Positions 29,063-54,000 of a stretch of 64,000 nucleotides of DNA are shown piece after piece. The position numbers and the translations under genes were made by a program. Below the pieces are notes generated by a model, which made no database searches, had not been told where the DNA came from, and was given only the letters and a program-made list of their open reading frames with translations. This stretch comes from Cristatella mucedo (lineage: Eukaryota; Bryozoa; Phylactolaemata; Cristatellidae): assembly GCA_009760855.2 (NCBI GenBank), contig WPIO01000015.1:5323501-5387500 (forward strand). Reading direction: 5' to 3'. Numbering within the stretch: position 1 is the first letter of the stretch; each line of letters starts with the position of its first letter.

Positions 29063-29132
29063 TACAACTGCATGATTGCGGTAGCCGCAAAAGCTCTCCT
29101 GCCTCTATGCAAGCGAGGTGGTTTGATCAGCT
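29063..29132 (+). mobile_element. SINE-A tail fragment
   Basis: GCGGTAGCCGCAAAAGCTCTCCTGCCTCTATGCAAGCGAGGTGGTTTGATCAGC follows the SINE-A tail with scattered changes. Confidence 0.5.
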
Positions 29133-29335
29133 AGTTTTCACTTTTTATTTTACCGAGTTGTAATCGATTCCCCCAGTCCCGACTGCTGCTCAGCTTGCAT
29201 TCATGATGTGTACATATGATTAAAGTCACATTGACCTTATCGCGACTCCTGTTAACAATATGCATGCCGGCATTGCCATGGTAAGCATTTTGTTTATGTT
29301 AGGGAGTCATCCAGTAAGCCCTATTTAGGTTAGGG

Positions 29336-30115
29336 AGTCATCCAGTCTGCCTACTTTCAGCTACATAACATTGCTAAAATTTGGGCTTGTTTAGACAGTG
29401 ATACCACAATTAAGTTGGTCAATACATTTTTGACATCCCGTCTTGACTTCTATAGCTCACTGCTTACTGGTCTACCGGCATGTGCACTCAGGCGATTGCA
29501 GCTGGTGCAAAACTCTGCAGCTAGGCTTGTCTGTCGTGAGCGGCGCAGTTGCCACATCTCACCACTTCTCGCCGACCTGTACTGGCTACCATTTTAGCAA
29601 TGGATTGACTTCAAGGTTTCATCGCTCACCTTTTCTCTTCATTCTTTGGCTCCAGCCTACCTATCAGATCTACTGCCCCACCAGTCTAGGCACCATACTA
29701 CCCACTTTTCAGAATCCACCTGTTTACCTACACCTCGTACAAACCTCAAATGCTTTGGGGACCACTGCCTTTAGTTCGCATGCTTCCAAAGCCTGGAACT
29801 CACTTCCGACTTGCCTCAATACATCCTCCGACTTGACCACATTTCAAAAGAAATAAAAAACACACCTATTTATGACAGCATTTAGTGGGTTCCTGTGATA
29901 CGTCCTTTATGTGCTTATGAGTGCTGATGCATGCTGCACTAACCACACTTGCATTCTAACCCAGTGTGTCACCCCTAACCGTATCATTCTTGTCGTTTAT
30001 TCAGCATGCTACCACTAACCATGTGTTCCTGTTTCCTTTGCAGCAAATGTAAAGCGACTAGAAAGAGATTGAGTTCTCTGAGGGCGCTTGATCAATGTAT
30101 TATTATTGTTATTAT
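29336..30115 (+). mobile_element. L2-clade LINE 3' part (older copy)
   Basis: It begins in the [11 protein letters not shown] segment and carries RLDFYSSLLTGLPACALRRLQLVQ, several frameshifts and stops, the 3' UTR, the hairpin tail and TTATTATTGTTATTATTAT. Confidence 0.92.
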
Positions 30116-30203
30116 TATCTGCACAAGCAGATTGATATTCCATATTGTTTCCTAAGCATACAGAGCGAAATAATTACGAACAACCTACGAGAAATTGCCG
30201 AAG

Positions 30204-30620
30204 ACAGTCTAGAAATACCTCGTACAAACCTTAAATCCTTTGGAGACCGTGCATTTAGCTCGTATGCTCCCACAGCCTGGAACTCCCTCCCGACCTGCAT
30301 CAGAACATCCCCTGACCTGACCACATTTAAAAGAAACTTAAAAACATACCTATTTAGGACAGCATTTAGTGGGTCCTTGTGATTCGTCCTCGATGTGCTT
30401 ATGCGTGCTGACACTGTTCATGCTGCCACTAACCACATTTGCATGCTGACCCAGTGCATGTAACCCCTAACCATGTTATTCATTTTGTTTGTTTTTCAGG
30501 CATGATTTTACTTACTATTCTGTTGCGTATCACTTTGCAGCAAATGTAAAGCGCCTAGAAAGAGATTAAGTTCTCTGAGGGCGCTTTATCAAGTGCAATA
30601 TTATTATTATTATTATTGTT
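30204..30620 (+). mobile_element. L2-clade LINE, young 5'-truncated copy
   Basis: From ACAGTCTAGAAATACC onward it matches 20624-21040 almost base for base. I saw two differences in about 400 positions (in TTTTTCAGGCATG and in TTCTGTTGCG). It holds the last 60 codons, stop, 3' UTR, hairpin and (TTA)n tail. It sits about 90 bases downstream of an older L2 copy in the same orientation. Confidence 0.95.
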
Positions 30621-30734
30621 GTTGCTGGTTTCTGTGAAGTCTTCGGGTAAAACACCGATCAAGAGGAATTCGTGTGCATGCTGAGTGAGTTTCATTAGTT
30701 CAAGCTAATTATGGAGGTTAAAATAATTATTGGG

Positions 30735-30790
30735 CGTTTGTTTTACACCCTCAGTGAACTCAATCACTTTTTAGGAATGTAAAACATTCT
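30735..30790 (-). mobile_element. L2-like tail remnant
   Basis: TTTTACACCCTCAGTGAACTCAATCACTTTTTAGGAATGTAAAAC resembles the reverse L2 tail. It is very short. Confidence 0.45.
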
Positions 30791-31162
30791 GGAAACGAAG
30801 TCAATTGATTCTACCGGTCTGCCATACTGGCCAAGGGAAGAGTGCTGCTGCACATAACTAGATGTGAAGCTTTGGCTTGTTGCTTCGTTCATCAGCTGAT
30901 GACTGGACGACCAGCTGTACATGAGAATGAGCGTTTCACGATTCTCCTTGAAAGATGTGAGAGCACGCCGTGGCCTCCAGTTTTTGGCTGGAGGCCGCAG
31001 CATGCCATCTGTGACTTTAGTGTAAATTCCGATGTGAATGCAAGGGCTCGCACTGTGTTTGTTTCTGATACACTGCTAAGTAACTCTACAGGTCTATCAC
31101 ATGGTTAGTGGGCGCGACCCTGGGGCTGATGTCGGTAGCAAAATACTATATTAAAAATTCCA

Positions 31163-31330
31163 GCTGCTCAAACAGCCTCTTTTGTGTATCGACAGAAGAG
31201 CCTTGACGGTGTCACCTCCACTTGCAGTGGTAATAATGGATCGCCCACTGCAAGGTTTCGAATCTACAACCGCTGGACTGAGGTCGTGAAAAGCAACCAC
31301 CTTACCTAGTGTGCCATCACTGCTCACCAT
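31163..31330 (-). mobile_element. SINE-A copy
   Basis: The reverse complement runs TGGTGAGCAGTGATGGCACACTAGGTAAGG (head, box A), GTAGATTCGAAACC (box B), TGCAGTGGGCGATCC, CACTGCAAGTGGAGGTGACACC, GGCTCTTCTGTCG, and AAAGAGGCTGTTTGAGCAGC. It is nearly full length. Confidence 0.88.
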
Positions 31331-31725
31331 GGGTGCATCGGCTGCTGGGAAATCGCCCACAATGGGCGCAGCGGCTACTGGGCGCTCAGCAGTTTCTGCA
31401 GCCCTACATTGCGCTGCACACGAATGCGCTTCGCTGCATTCTCTGACTTCTTGCAAGGGTGGTGTCTTTAACCGTGTTCGTTGCCTCATCATCCCCTCTC
31501 GGCAGCCCGTGCTGCTTGCGTAAGGGAGCTGCCATGCTGTTCGGCAAGGCAGATGCAGTGCAATGGCTGCCATCTCGCCTGCTGCATGCCAGCCGGCCGC
31601 TGCCCTGTTCTGCCCGATCGTACTGTGCCGTGGCTTCACCTGTGGGCTTGCTGCTCGTGCAGCCAGCACGGCAGCTGCCTTTAAGTCTTGCACAGCATCG
31701 CTCTGCTGCTTTTTTCTCACCTCAG

Positions 31726-45456
<13,731 letters not shown>

Positions 45457-47687
45457 TTTAGAGGGGAACTGCTGGCGTTTACACGCGTTACTGAGGCATA
45501 GACAGATGCGTCAGATCTGGAGGTCTCAGGCACACTGATGCTGTTAAAATTTACCTCTCGTGATCGATTAGTAAGTCGCGAAGCTCTGGCGACAGTTGCT
45601 GAGCCCCAGTCATCGAGGTATTTCTGATGAATGCTTAGAGTAAGTGTAAGTAAGTTAAGGCTTCGTGTTGGAAATCGTGGTATAGTGCCTAGAGTGTGTG
45701 CCTCAGGTAGCAAAAAATTGAGTGGTGAGAGCTGGTGATCCATGTCCTTCGTCGTAGCTTATGCACTTGGAAAGCTGTGTACTTTGTTTACTGTTCAGTG
45801 TCAGTTTGTTAAATGCAGTTACTGTTAACTATAGCTGCATTTTCTGAACGGCTGTTTTTCACCTGTTGCCTCCTATGGCATGGCAATCTTGTTTTTGACT
45901 TGCAGAGCTAGTCCGGAGTTTAACGCCATTGCACAAACTTAGCCGTCCCTCTAGCTTTATGGTAGCATCCCCTAGAAGGATGTAATGCACAAGCCAAAGG
46001 CTAGAGGCATTTGTTAGCATCACTTAGCAACCTGAGTGAAAAGCTTTTTGAAGTGGAGTCATGCTGGTTTAGGAGCACCGGTTGTTCGCAATATAAGCTG
46101 TGACGTCAATCCTCTATCCCCTGCATTACTAACTGGTAGAACAATAGTTATTCTTAATCCTGTGAACTTCATAAGGTTTGAATTTAGCTTATTGAGCCTT
46201 AGGACCTTGCTTCGAGCTGATGGTCTACTTGAGAAGATCGTCCACATTCTCTGCCTCACTTTGCAAAATAGCTCTGCATCACGTGGCTCCCTGTCGGCTT
46301 CCTGCTGCTAATTTGCATGATTTTTTCTTGAATTATCCAACTGCTAGTCAGTTCTCCTGGTACTATGCACATATTGTAGGGCAGTTGCTTATCCATACTG
46401 TGTTGATTTACATGCTGCTGTATTGAAGTGAGCGCTCTCGACTTGCACTAAAAGAATACACACCAAGAGCTTGTGTGTTTTGGGCTGTCATTAATGATAC
46501 TCACATGCTTTGCGTAACTTCAGTAGGCCTGGCGTCATTGAAAACCCTCCTATTACCCGAACAATTTTACGGCCAAAGCAGTGGCGGCCATGCTGCGAGA
46601 ACTTTTTTCACCCAAGTATGTATGTCTGTGTGTGTTTCTTAATGTGGTTCATCTGTCAATTGCTATACTTTGGATTAGTATGTAGACCTAAAGCATTGCA
46701 GAGTGATCTTATTAAAATGTTTCACTTATGGTTGAATCTTAAATTCGAAGTGTATATTGCTCTTGGCAGATACCCCATTGACAGAGCAACAAGGATCTGC
46801 ACTGCACAGAACGATGTGATAGTGCTCACACCAGTAGTTCATGAACATATTCGTATTTAATCCCTTTCTCTCCTGTCCGGCTGACTCGTTTTGTTTATCT
46901 GTGGCTAACAGCCTAGGGCTGTGAATGCTGTAGCAATTACAGCCGATGTTTGTCACAGGACTAGTTCAGGGCCAGCAATTGGCTGGTTTATTTGGAATGT
47001 TGATTTTTGATTTGCAGTTAGGTGACCTCTACTGACTCGATCGAGTAAAATAAACATGCTGCAGCTATCTGCTTAATTTTTTCTGTTAACTACTGCTCCT
47101 ATTCTCCATCCACGTTCCTTTGTAATTGAAAGAGACACGTTAGCTTTTGTCCATGGCCCTGCCGGGGGGGGGGCACCTGTATTTATTGCAGATAATCATC
47201 TCTGTCAATCGTATGTTAATAGAGCTTTCTTTTCCCCTGTATCCTCTCACCTTGACGTTTCACCTCTGATAAACGCTCAAAAACAATGCAAGAAAGGTTG
47301 CTTTATCTTACAATCAAAACCAAGCAAGCTAAGGGTCGAGGTACTGGCTTCATGTTTAAAATTGATATCGGTGCCCGAAGTTTGTGCCTCAGCTTATAAA
47401 AGTTGGATGCGAGCGATTAGATCAATATTTGACTTAAGGAGCGCAACAATGTCGGAACTGCTGCTCACATTGACTGGTGCGCAGCTGATGCTGCTGGGCC
47501 ATCGCCACCAAAGAGCCATTAGTACATTTATGGCATCCTTGTTCTGCTTGCCTGGCTATGATGCATGCCTGCGAGCAGTAAATAACCGAGTGGCATCACA
47601 CTGTGAGGCCACTCGAGTAGGGATGGTTGGCAGTTGGATATCTAGAGAAGCACGGGAGATGAGAACATGTGCCAGACTACACCATCG
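45457..47687. other. Spacer between convergent genes
   Basis: It holds the presumed 3' UTRs of LANCL (+) and the nicotinic receptor (-). No further gene or clear repeat was recognised. TTTATT at 47182 would serve as a minus-strand AATAAA about 500 bases after the receptor stop, and AATAAA near 47050 could serve the + strand. Confidence 0.5.
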
Positions 47688-48098
47688 TTATGTGCTGGGA
47701 AGTTTTGTCTGCATCGGCTTGATGATGAAGGTGGACAGTGTGACTCCAAACACTGCGAAAAAGTATGCGCAAAAGAAGGCCTTGTCGACCATAGCTGTTA
47801 CCTTGAGCCAGCGAGCCTCGTGGAAGCGCTTCTCGGAGACGGCCTGCTGGTGTGACTTGAGCATGCTGAGAGCTTTCTCTACAAGCTGCTCCTCTTTCGT
47901 CTCCTCGCAGTGTCTGTCTGACTTCGGTCGCAGCTGTACGATAGGTGCGGTCTTATCGTGGGCTTCGTCGTCTTCGAGATCGACTTCCTCGGTCGTTGCA
48001 AGGCGGCAACTGTTTGCCGTGTTGGTAGCAGCTTTTCGAGTGCGCAACTTGCGCAAGAACACCACCGACTTGATGGCTGACGATAGCACGTAAGATGC
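47688..48098 (-). CDS. nAChR exon 6 (TM3-TM4 loop and TM4)
   Basis: Acceptor GTTTCAG is at 48099-48105 (minus) and the stop is at 47688-47690. It encodes 136 residues: [18 protein letters not shown], an acidic stretch ([12 protein letters not shown]), an amphipathic helix ([20 protein letters not shown]) and TM4 with [21 protein letters not shown] 243-codon frame on the opposite strand is its shadow. Confidence 0.92.
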   Translation of the reverse strand, partial: ASYVLSSAIKSVVFLRKLRTRKAATNTANSCRLATTEEVDLEDDEAHDKTAPIVQLRPKSDRHCEETKEEQLVEKALSMLKSHQQAVSEKRFHEARWLKVTAMVDKAFFCAYFFAVFGVTLSTFIIKPMQTKLPST

Positions 48099-51000
48099 CT
48101 GAAACATTGGTTGCCAGAATGTGAGAGAAACCCTACATGCATTGCACCGACATTGCAGTGTATGCACTTCGAAATTGTTGAGCTGCTTACCTTCAGACAT
48201 CTATGAGAAAAACGCAGTGTAATGCCCTCGGCCAGTATGATGTGAGCAGCCACCATGTGTGCGATCGTAGACATCGCTATTAATGCCATCAGGGCGGTCA
48301 GATACGTACCTTAAAATAGATGGGTGCCTTAAAACAAACAGGGCATACCAGTTTGTTGTTCTCTGCATAATATGCAAGTGCTTATGAACTAGTTCTTAAT
48401 TGTTGGTTTACTGACGTTATGGTCCGTAATAGTACCTAGCACTTAAGGGAGCTCTTGCTGTTCAAATAGGGGTGAATTGGTGGTCTTCGTGATCAAGTTG
48501 CATTTCTTCCTACTATTGAAACTATTGTACTGAAGGTCAGAATTGCATATGCTGTGATCAAACTGTCTACAATCATGGTTAAGGCTTTAATAGAACCTGA
48601 ATAACAATAGGTAAGCTTTCATAGGACTCTAGCCAGCCCATAGCTACATGCTTCGGTCCACACAGCCAAGCTATGTAGTCAGCCAGCTTTAAGTCACGTC
48701 TGTCGTCTACGATTGTCTCGTTTTTTCATGGTAGAACCGCTAGTTGATGTACAGCTAACAGTGATACTGAATCACTTTAACTTGCTGTAGGTGATTTGTA
48801 GATGAAATGCTGCTGCATAAACTTGGCGGCTTGATAGGTCGACAGTAATAGCTCTCTCAAGTGTTATTATTATTTTTAATATTACAGTAGCCAGGCAGGC
48901 ACGTAAAATCTGTCCTCGTGGCTGGTTCTTACCTGTTTCCTTTGAGCTATGCGTACGATATTTGAGGTATTTGAAAATGTATCTATGGTCAAGCTCCTTC
49001 CTACCAGCAAGGAGGATTAATGTCTCAGGGCCGACTGGGTTTTTACGTTCTTAGCATCAAATACTCTGCCATTTCCAGCACATATACATGGCATCAGGCA
49101 CCTCAAGGCTTCGATGTACACGTGTTGTTCCATCCTTCGTTCCGTTGTTCCCTGGAAATCGTTAGACCAGCATTGTCTATGGTCTAGATCGTCGCAGCTT
49201 CTCTAGTGGAGTCGATGATTTTAATTGATTCATTCAGAATTGGAACCTACTTCTGCTCAGTGCTCGGACCTATCCGTTAATCGCAGCTTCCCACAAAATA
49301 AGGACTTGTGTTCGTGCGATTGTCTCGAACAAAAAATGTGCACGAAAGGATTAACGACAGGGGTGCACCGAACTATCGTTCAATGAGAGGAGAGTTCGTC
49401 TAACTTACCGTGCTGTAGCCGTCTGTGGAAAGGAAAAACGATAGCCTTCAAAAGCAGTTTTAGACAATTCTCAAATTTCGGGAAGATTTTTCTTTTAATT
49501 GCTTGGCAGGTTACAATTGCTCTCACGGAAACGTGCCAAATGCAGAAGAAAAGGGTTAGTATAGCCAAGCTGGTGTTTTCAGCATTCACCTTTACTAGTA
49601 GAAGGCTGCGAGTTTGTTGTACTTCGTCTCTTACCAAGTTTAGTCATCCTAAAGGCCTGACCTCTGTGTACTACGGAGTCCCCCTTCCGGCACTACCGCC
49701 ATAACTGGAAATTCAAAGTACACTCGAATGGTGATACTTTTTCTGCCAAGCAGTAACAACTGGTCTCCACTCGCAGAGCTGTTAGCCCCTAAATGGCAGG
49801 TGCTAAGGAGGGAAAGAATAATAAGGAATTAGTCATTTTTCAGGTGCCCAAAGAGAACTTAATCAATGCAGGCTCGTTAAAGCTCTCTGCAAGAAAATCA
49901 ATAACCATTATTCAATTAATGGGAGGTAGCCATATTAAGTGAGAATGCAAGACAACGCTATTGTCATGCCAAGACGAGCCTGCAAAGGCTCACAGCAGCC
50001 TAATAGTTTAACCACCCTTTAACCACCCCGGTTAGCTTTTTGAAAGATAGCACTTTAGGATTGTGTGGCAGAATGTCAGATATACCAGTGGGTCGATCTT
50101 TGTGCCTGCCGTGGAGGTCATTAGCATGGATCAATAACTTGTTTCTTTATTGAATTCAGCACAGCGGCAGCTCAACGATAGCCTACTTATGTGACGACTC
50201 GCTTGTTTTTATCGGGCACCCAGTGCTGCACGCCAGCTTTCGCCAGCAGCCTTGAGCACGAGGCAACTGAAATGGTCTTACCGATAAGGGGGACGGCGTC
50301 AGAGGTTCTTGGTGTGACCTCAACGACTACGAGCTTGAAGAACGAGAACGACAGAAGTATGGACAGCTGTATCATGATCTTTTGCTCCCGGAAATTGGGA
50401 GGCAGCAAAAAGCTGAGCAGGCTGATGAAAGACAGCATCGAGCAGGGAGCGAGGATGTTGAACACGTAGTATAGGGTGCGACGTCGCAGGTGCAGGTGGG
50501 CCACCACGTCGGGAAACGGCTCTGGACAGCAGCCGTAGAGCGACACCTGGCGTGTCAGCGCTGTATTCACCAGGTCAAAGTCATCGTTGGGAGCGTAGCC
50601 GTCCGTCGACACTACCGATGACAGGATCTCCACGTCGACCTGAAACCCGTCGTATGACCAGGAGCCCATCTTGAGCCAGCAAATCTGGTCGTCGAACGGA
50701 AAGTACGTTATGTCGATGCGACAGGCGCTCGAAAACTTCACCATCGGCTTCCAATAGATTGAACCGTCGTAGTTAAGCACCACTCGGCTCTTGGCCAGAG
50801 TCGTTGTGGTTATTTCCATCCTGCAGAAATTGTACGTTAAATCATGGCTAACGAGTCGACAGAAGCTATCCAAAGACACGATAGACAGATAGTGCACTTA
50901 CGTGCCTCTTTCCTTGCACTTGAGTGCCTCTGGGTGCAGGCGAGTGCTTAATCGACAGCCAAATTGCGACGGCTTTGCCTCTGCCAGTTTAGTCTAACAA

Positions 51001-54000
51001 TCGCAACTTGAAAGCTCCCTTTGTAAATAATAGATGCTATGAGTACAACTGTAACCCCACAAAATGTCGTGGCTGGCGTGAACGATTTTTAGTGCCGAGC
51101 TGGTTTGGTCTAGCGGTCAAGGTGCTCGCCCCGATCAAGGTCGGACTGAGGTCGTGGGCTCGAGCCCCGAGGCATATGCGAAGCGCCTGAATAGAGATTA
51201 AGTTCTCTTGGGGCGCTATGTGAATGAATTACATTTATTCTTTAGAGAAGCCTATGTGTCGACTCTCCCTTTACCATCGCAGGCACAAGTGACTCTTTTT
51301 GGCTAGCCGCGGATTCAGCAGCGACCCTAGAGGTCAGTGGGAAGGAATTCAATACGTATCTCCCTCTGCAATTCCACAAGGAGGGAATGGGAATGTTACG
51401 CACAAGATTTATCGAAAACCCTACCAGAGTCGAGGCGGCTTACGGCGGGCATACGGTACGGAGCCGACTTCAGCTCTCCCAACAAAATGAAAGCACATCT
51501 GATTCAGGGAGATAGTCTAGCAAGTAAGTAGCCAGGAAGAATCAGCTCAGGACGGCTGACGAAGATATACCACACTCGGTGGTAGGAGAGTGGAAGTCGT
51601 TTCGAGATAGGTATTGACGTAGAGTGCTACAATCTAAGACACGTCGAGCCAAGGCTAATGTCTTAAAAAACAAAACCTTTAGAAAAGCCTCAGGTGCAAA
51701 TAATGAGAGAGGGACTTCAATAGTCGATAACGGCCTTGCTAGCCTCCCATGCTTGGCATCAGCAAAAGTCGGCCATGGAAATCCCGCTAGACTGAAAATG
51801 AACACACAATAATTACGAACGCCCTCAACGCGTCTATGGCTCGGGTTTATAAGAAATCCGACTCCAAGCTGTGAAGTGACGGGTTCAGCTTTTCTGCTAC
51901 TTTATCTTAAAATTACTACTGGATCTAAATTCCTTTGTATTTCTTTGCTACTCACTGCTATACCTATCTTATGGTGTGCCACGACTAGTATTATGACCAG
52001 CCTTCGAACGCCTCCTGATATGGTCCATGACGCATATTGTGTAATAATAATAAGATTAAGCAGTCATACGTATATCAGAAAACTAGATATATATCTACGT
52101 GCTTTACGAATAAAAGCAAGAGCAGCAGTAATTAAAAATAATGATAATTATGCGTTTCTATAGAATACCGAGGGACCTAATGCTCTGTCTAGGCACTTAA
52201 CTAAAGCTAAAAAAGAAGCATTACCTTATGGCTAGCAGTTGCAAGCACAGTGTCAGCACATCAGGCACAAAAGCAGCATACATGCCGACTCTCTGAATGT
52301 CCCCTAACCATGTTATCACTGCTATTTATTGAGCACGCTACAGCTAACCATTCGATCGTGCTTCCTTTGCACCAAATGTAAAGTGCGGGGAAAGAGATTG
52401 GGTTATCTGATGGTGTTATATAAAATGTATTATTATTATTATTACCAGACTAATCACAAGGGTCTTCCAAATGGTGGTAGGAACTGGTGCGTTCTAACTT
52501 CCTTATTAAGGTCAGTCCATCGGATTTCGTGATGTTAGGAGTGAGCTACAGGCTTTGAGAGTACACGAACAGAAAGGCGCACCCTTCAGAGATTTGAGAT
52601 TAGTTCGAGGCGAAGCTAAATTAATTAAGTCAGAACAATGAGTGGCACAATGCCTGGCTTAGCTGACGAGTAGATCGAATAGGTAGGCTGGAGCTAAAGA
52701 ATGCAGGGAGCTATGGAAGCCAGTGCAAGTCGACGAGAAGCCGTGTGACGTGGCAACTGCGACGCTAATGACGGACAAGTCTAGCAGCAGAGTTTAGCAC
52801 CAGGCGCAAGGTTCCGATTGCACCATGCTTGCAAGTCAACGTACAGTCGTGGTGAGTTACAAAGCCTAGATGGAATATCACAAATGCACGGACCAACTTT
52901 GATGCATCGTGCCTGTCTAAGCAGTCTCGAAATTTTGAAATGTTGCCAAGCAGTACTTAAGCGGACATAACTGCGAAATTGGGACAGCACAGCTTTATTT
53001 CCGCCCGGTCTTTTATATTCTTTGCTAGCAGAGACGATTTTGAATGTTTTAAGAGCATTCAAATTTCAGAGTCGAGGTTGGTTTGCTCCTATTTAAAAAG
53101 GTATTTTCATCATCATTCAATATGAGAAAGTGTGACGCAATCTATGTGCGGAAGTCGACAATACATACAGCTAGTGAATTAAAGGAGTGAGACGTGCTTG
53201 AAGACAGGAAGGGATCAACGCATATTTACAGTTCGTTTTATCAGCTTAGAAGTAAAAGCCTAGGTTTTGCTTGGCCATTAGATCAGCAAAAAGAAGAGTT
53301 TGAATAGTAAAAAGAAGCGGACTAAGCACAGAGCCCCGGGGTGGAGGTCCCCGTTATTTGGTGCTTCCTAGTGTGGATAGTGCACATTTATTTAAGCGTG
53401 TGACAATCATCCGAGGAACCCCCTAACAGGTGTTACCCCAGAGCTCTTAGCTTGTTTTCTTTCTTTAACCATTTAGGCTCTCACTTTTCCCGATTTAATT
53501 TCCAAGCTAAAGCACAAGGCTTTCACGGTAATGTCCAAGATATAAATGACATGCACGGTATTCTGTGTAAACAGGCACACACACACGCACACACACACAC
53601 ACACACACACGCAACGAGCAAGCTTCATGCTTAAGACAATTTTTCAAACGCACACTACACGAAATGCAGGTCATCAGTCGTAATGAACCGTGCTAGCAAG
53701 TGTAATTGGTTCACTGACCAGTAATCAGGCAAAGCACGCGAGATAAAAAAGCGAGTTCACTGAGGCGAAGAGAAAATTGAGAAGGAACGATGCGCATTGA
53801 GCTGGGACTCAATGCGAAGACACGGCTAGAAGTCGGGCAGAAGCTAGAATCGAGATGTGCACGTTAACTTCATACAAACGGAAAGCGTGATCGCCAAAAC
53901 ATTGCAACTTTGTGCTTAGGATCAGCAGAAATACTTAAAGGCAGTGGGTGGTGCAAGAGACAACTAAAAGAGTAAGGACCTCAGACAATGGGCTGGTGGT

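Noticed and set aside
47362-48093. 243-codon frame on the + strand
   Set aside because: Antisense shadow of the last nAChR exon plus its 3' UTR. The minus-strand reading has TM4 and a conserved loop; the + reading matches no family.
51091-51180. tRNA gene
   Set aside because: The boxes A and B are present, but no complete cloverleaf or 3' end was seen and the sequence continues into a SINE body and tail shared by many copies.
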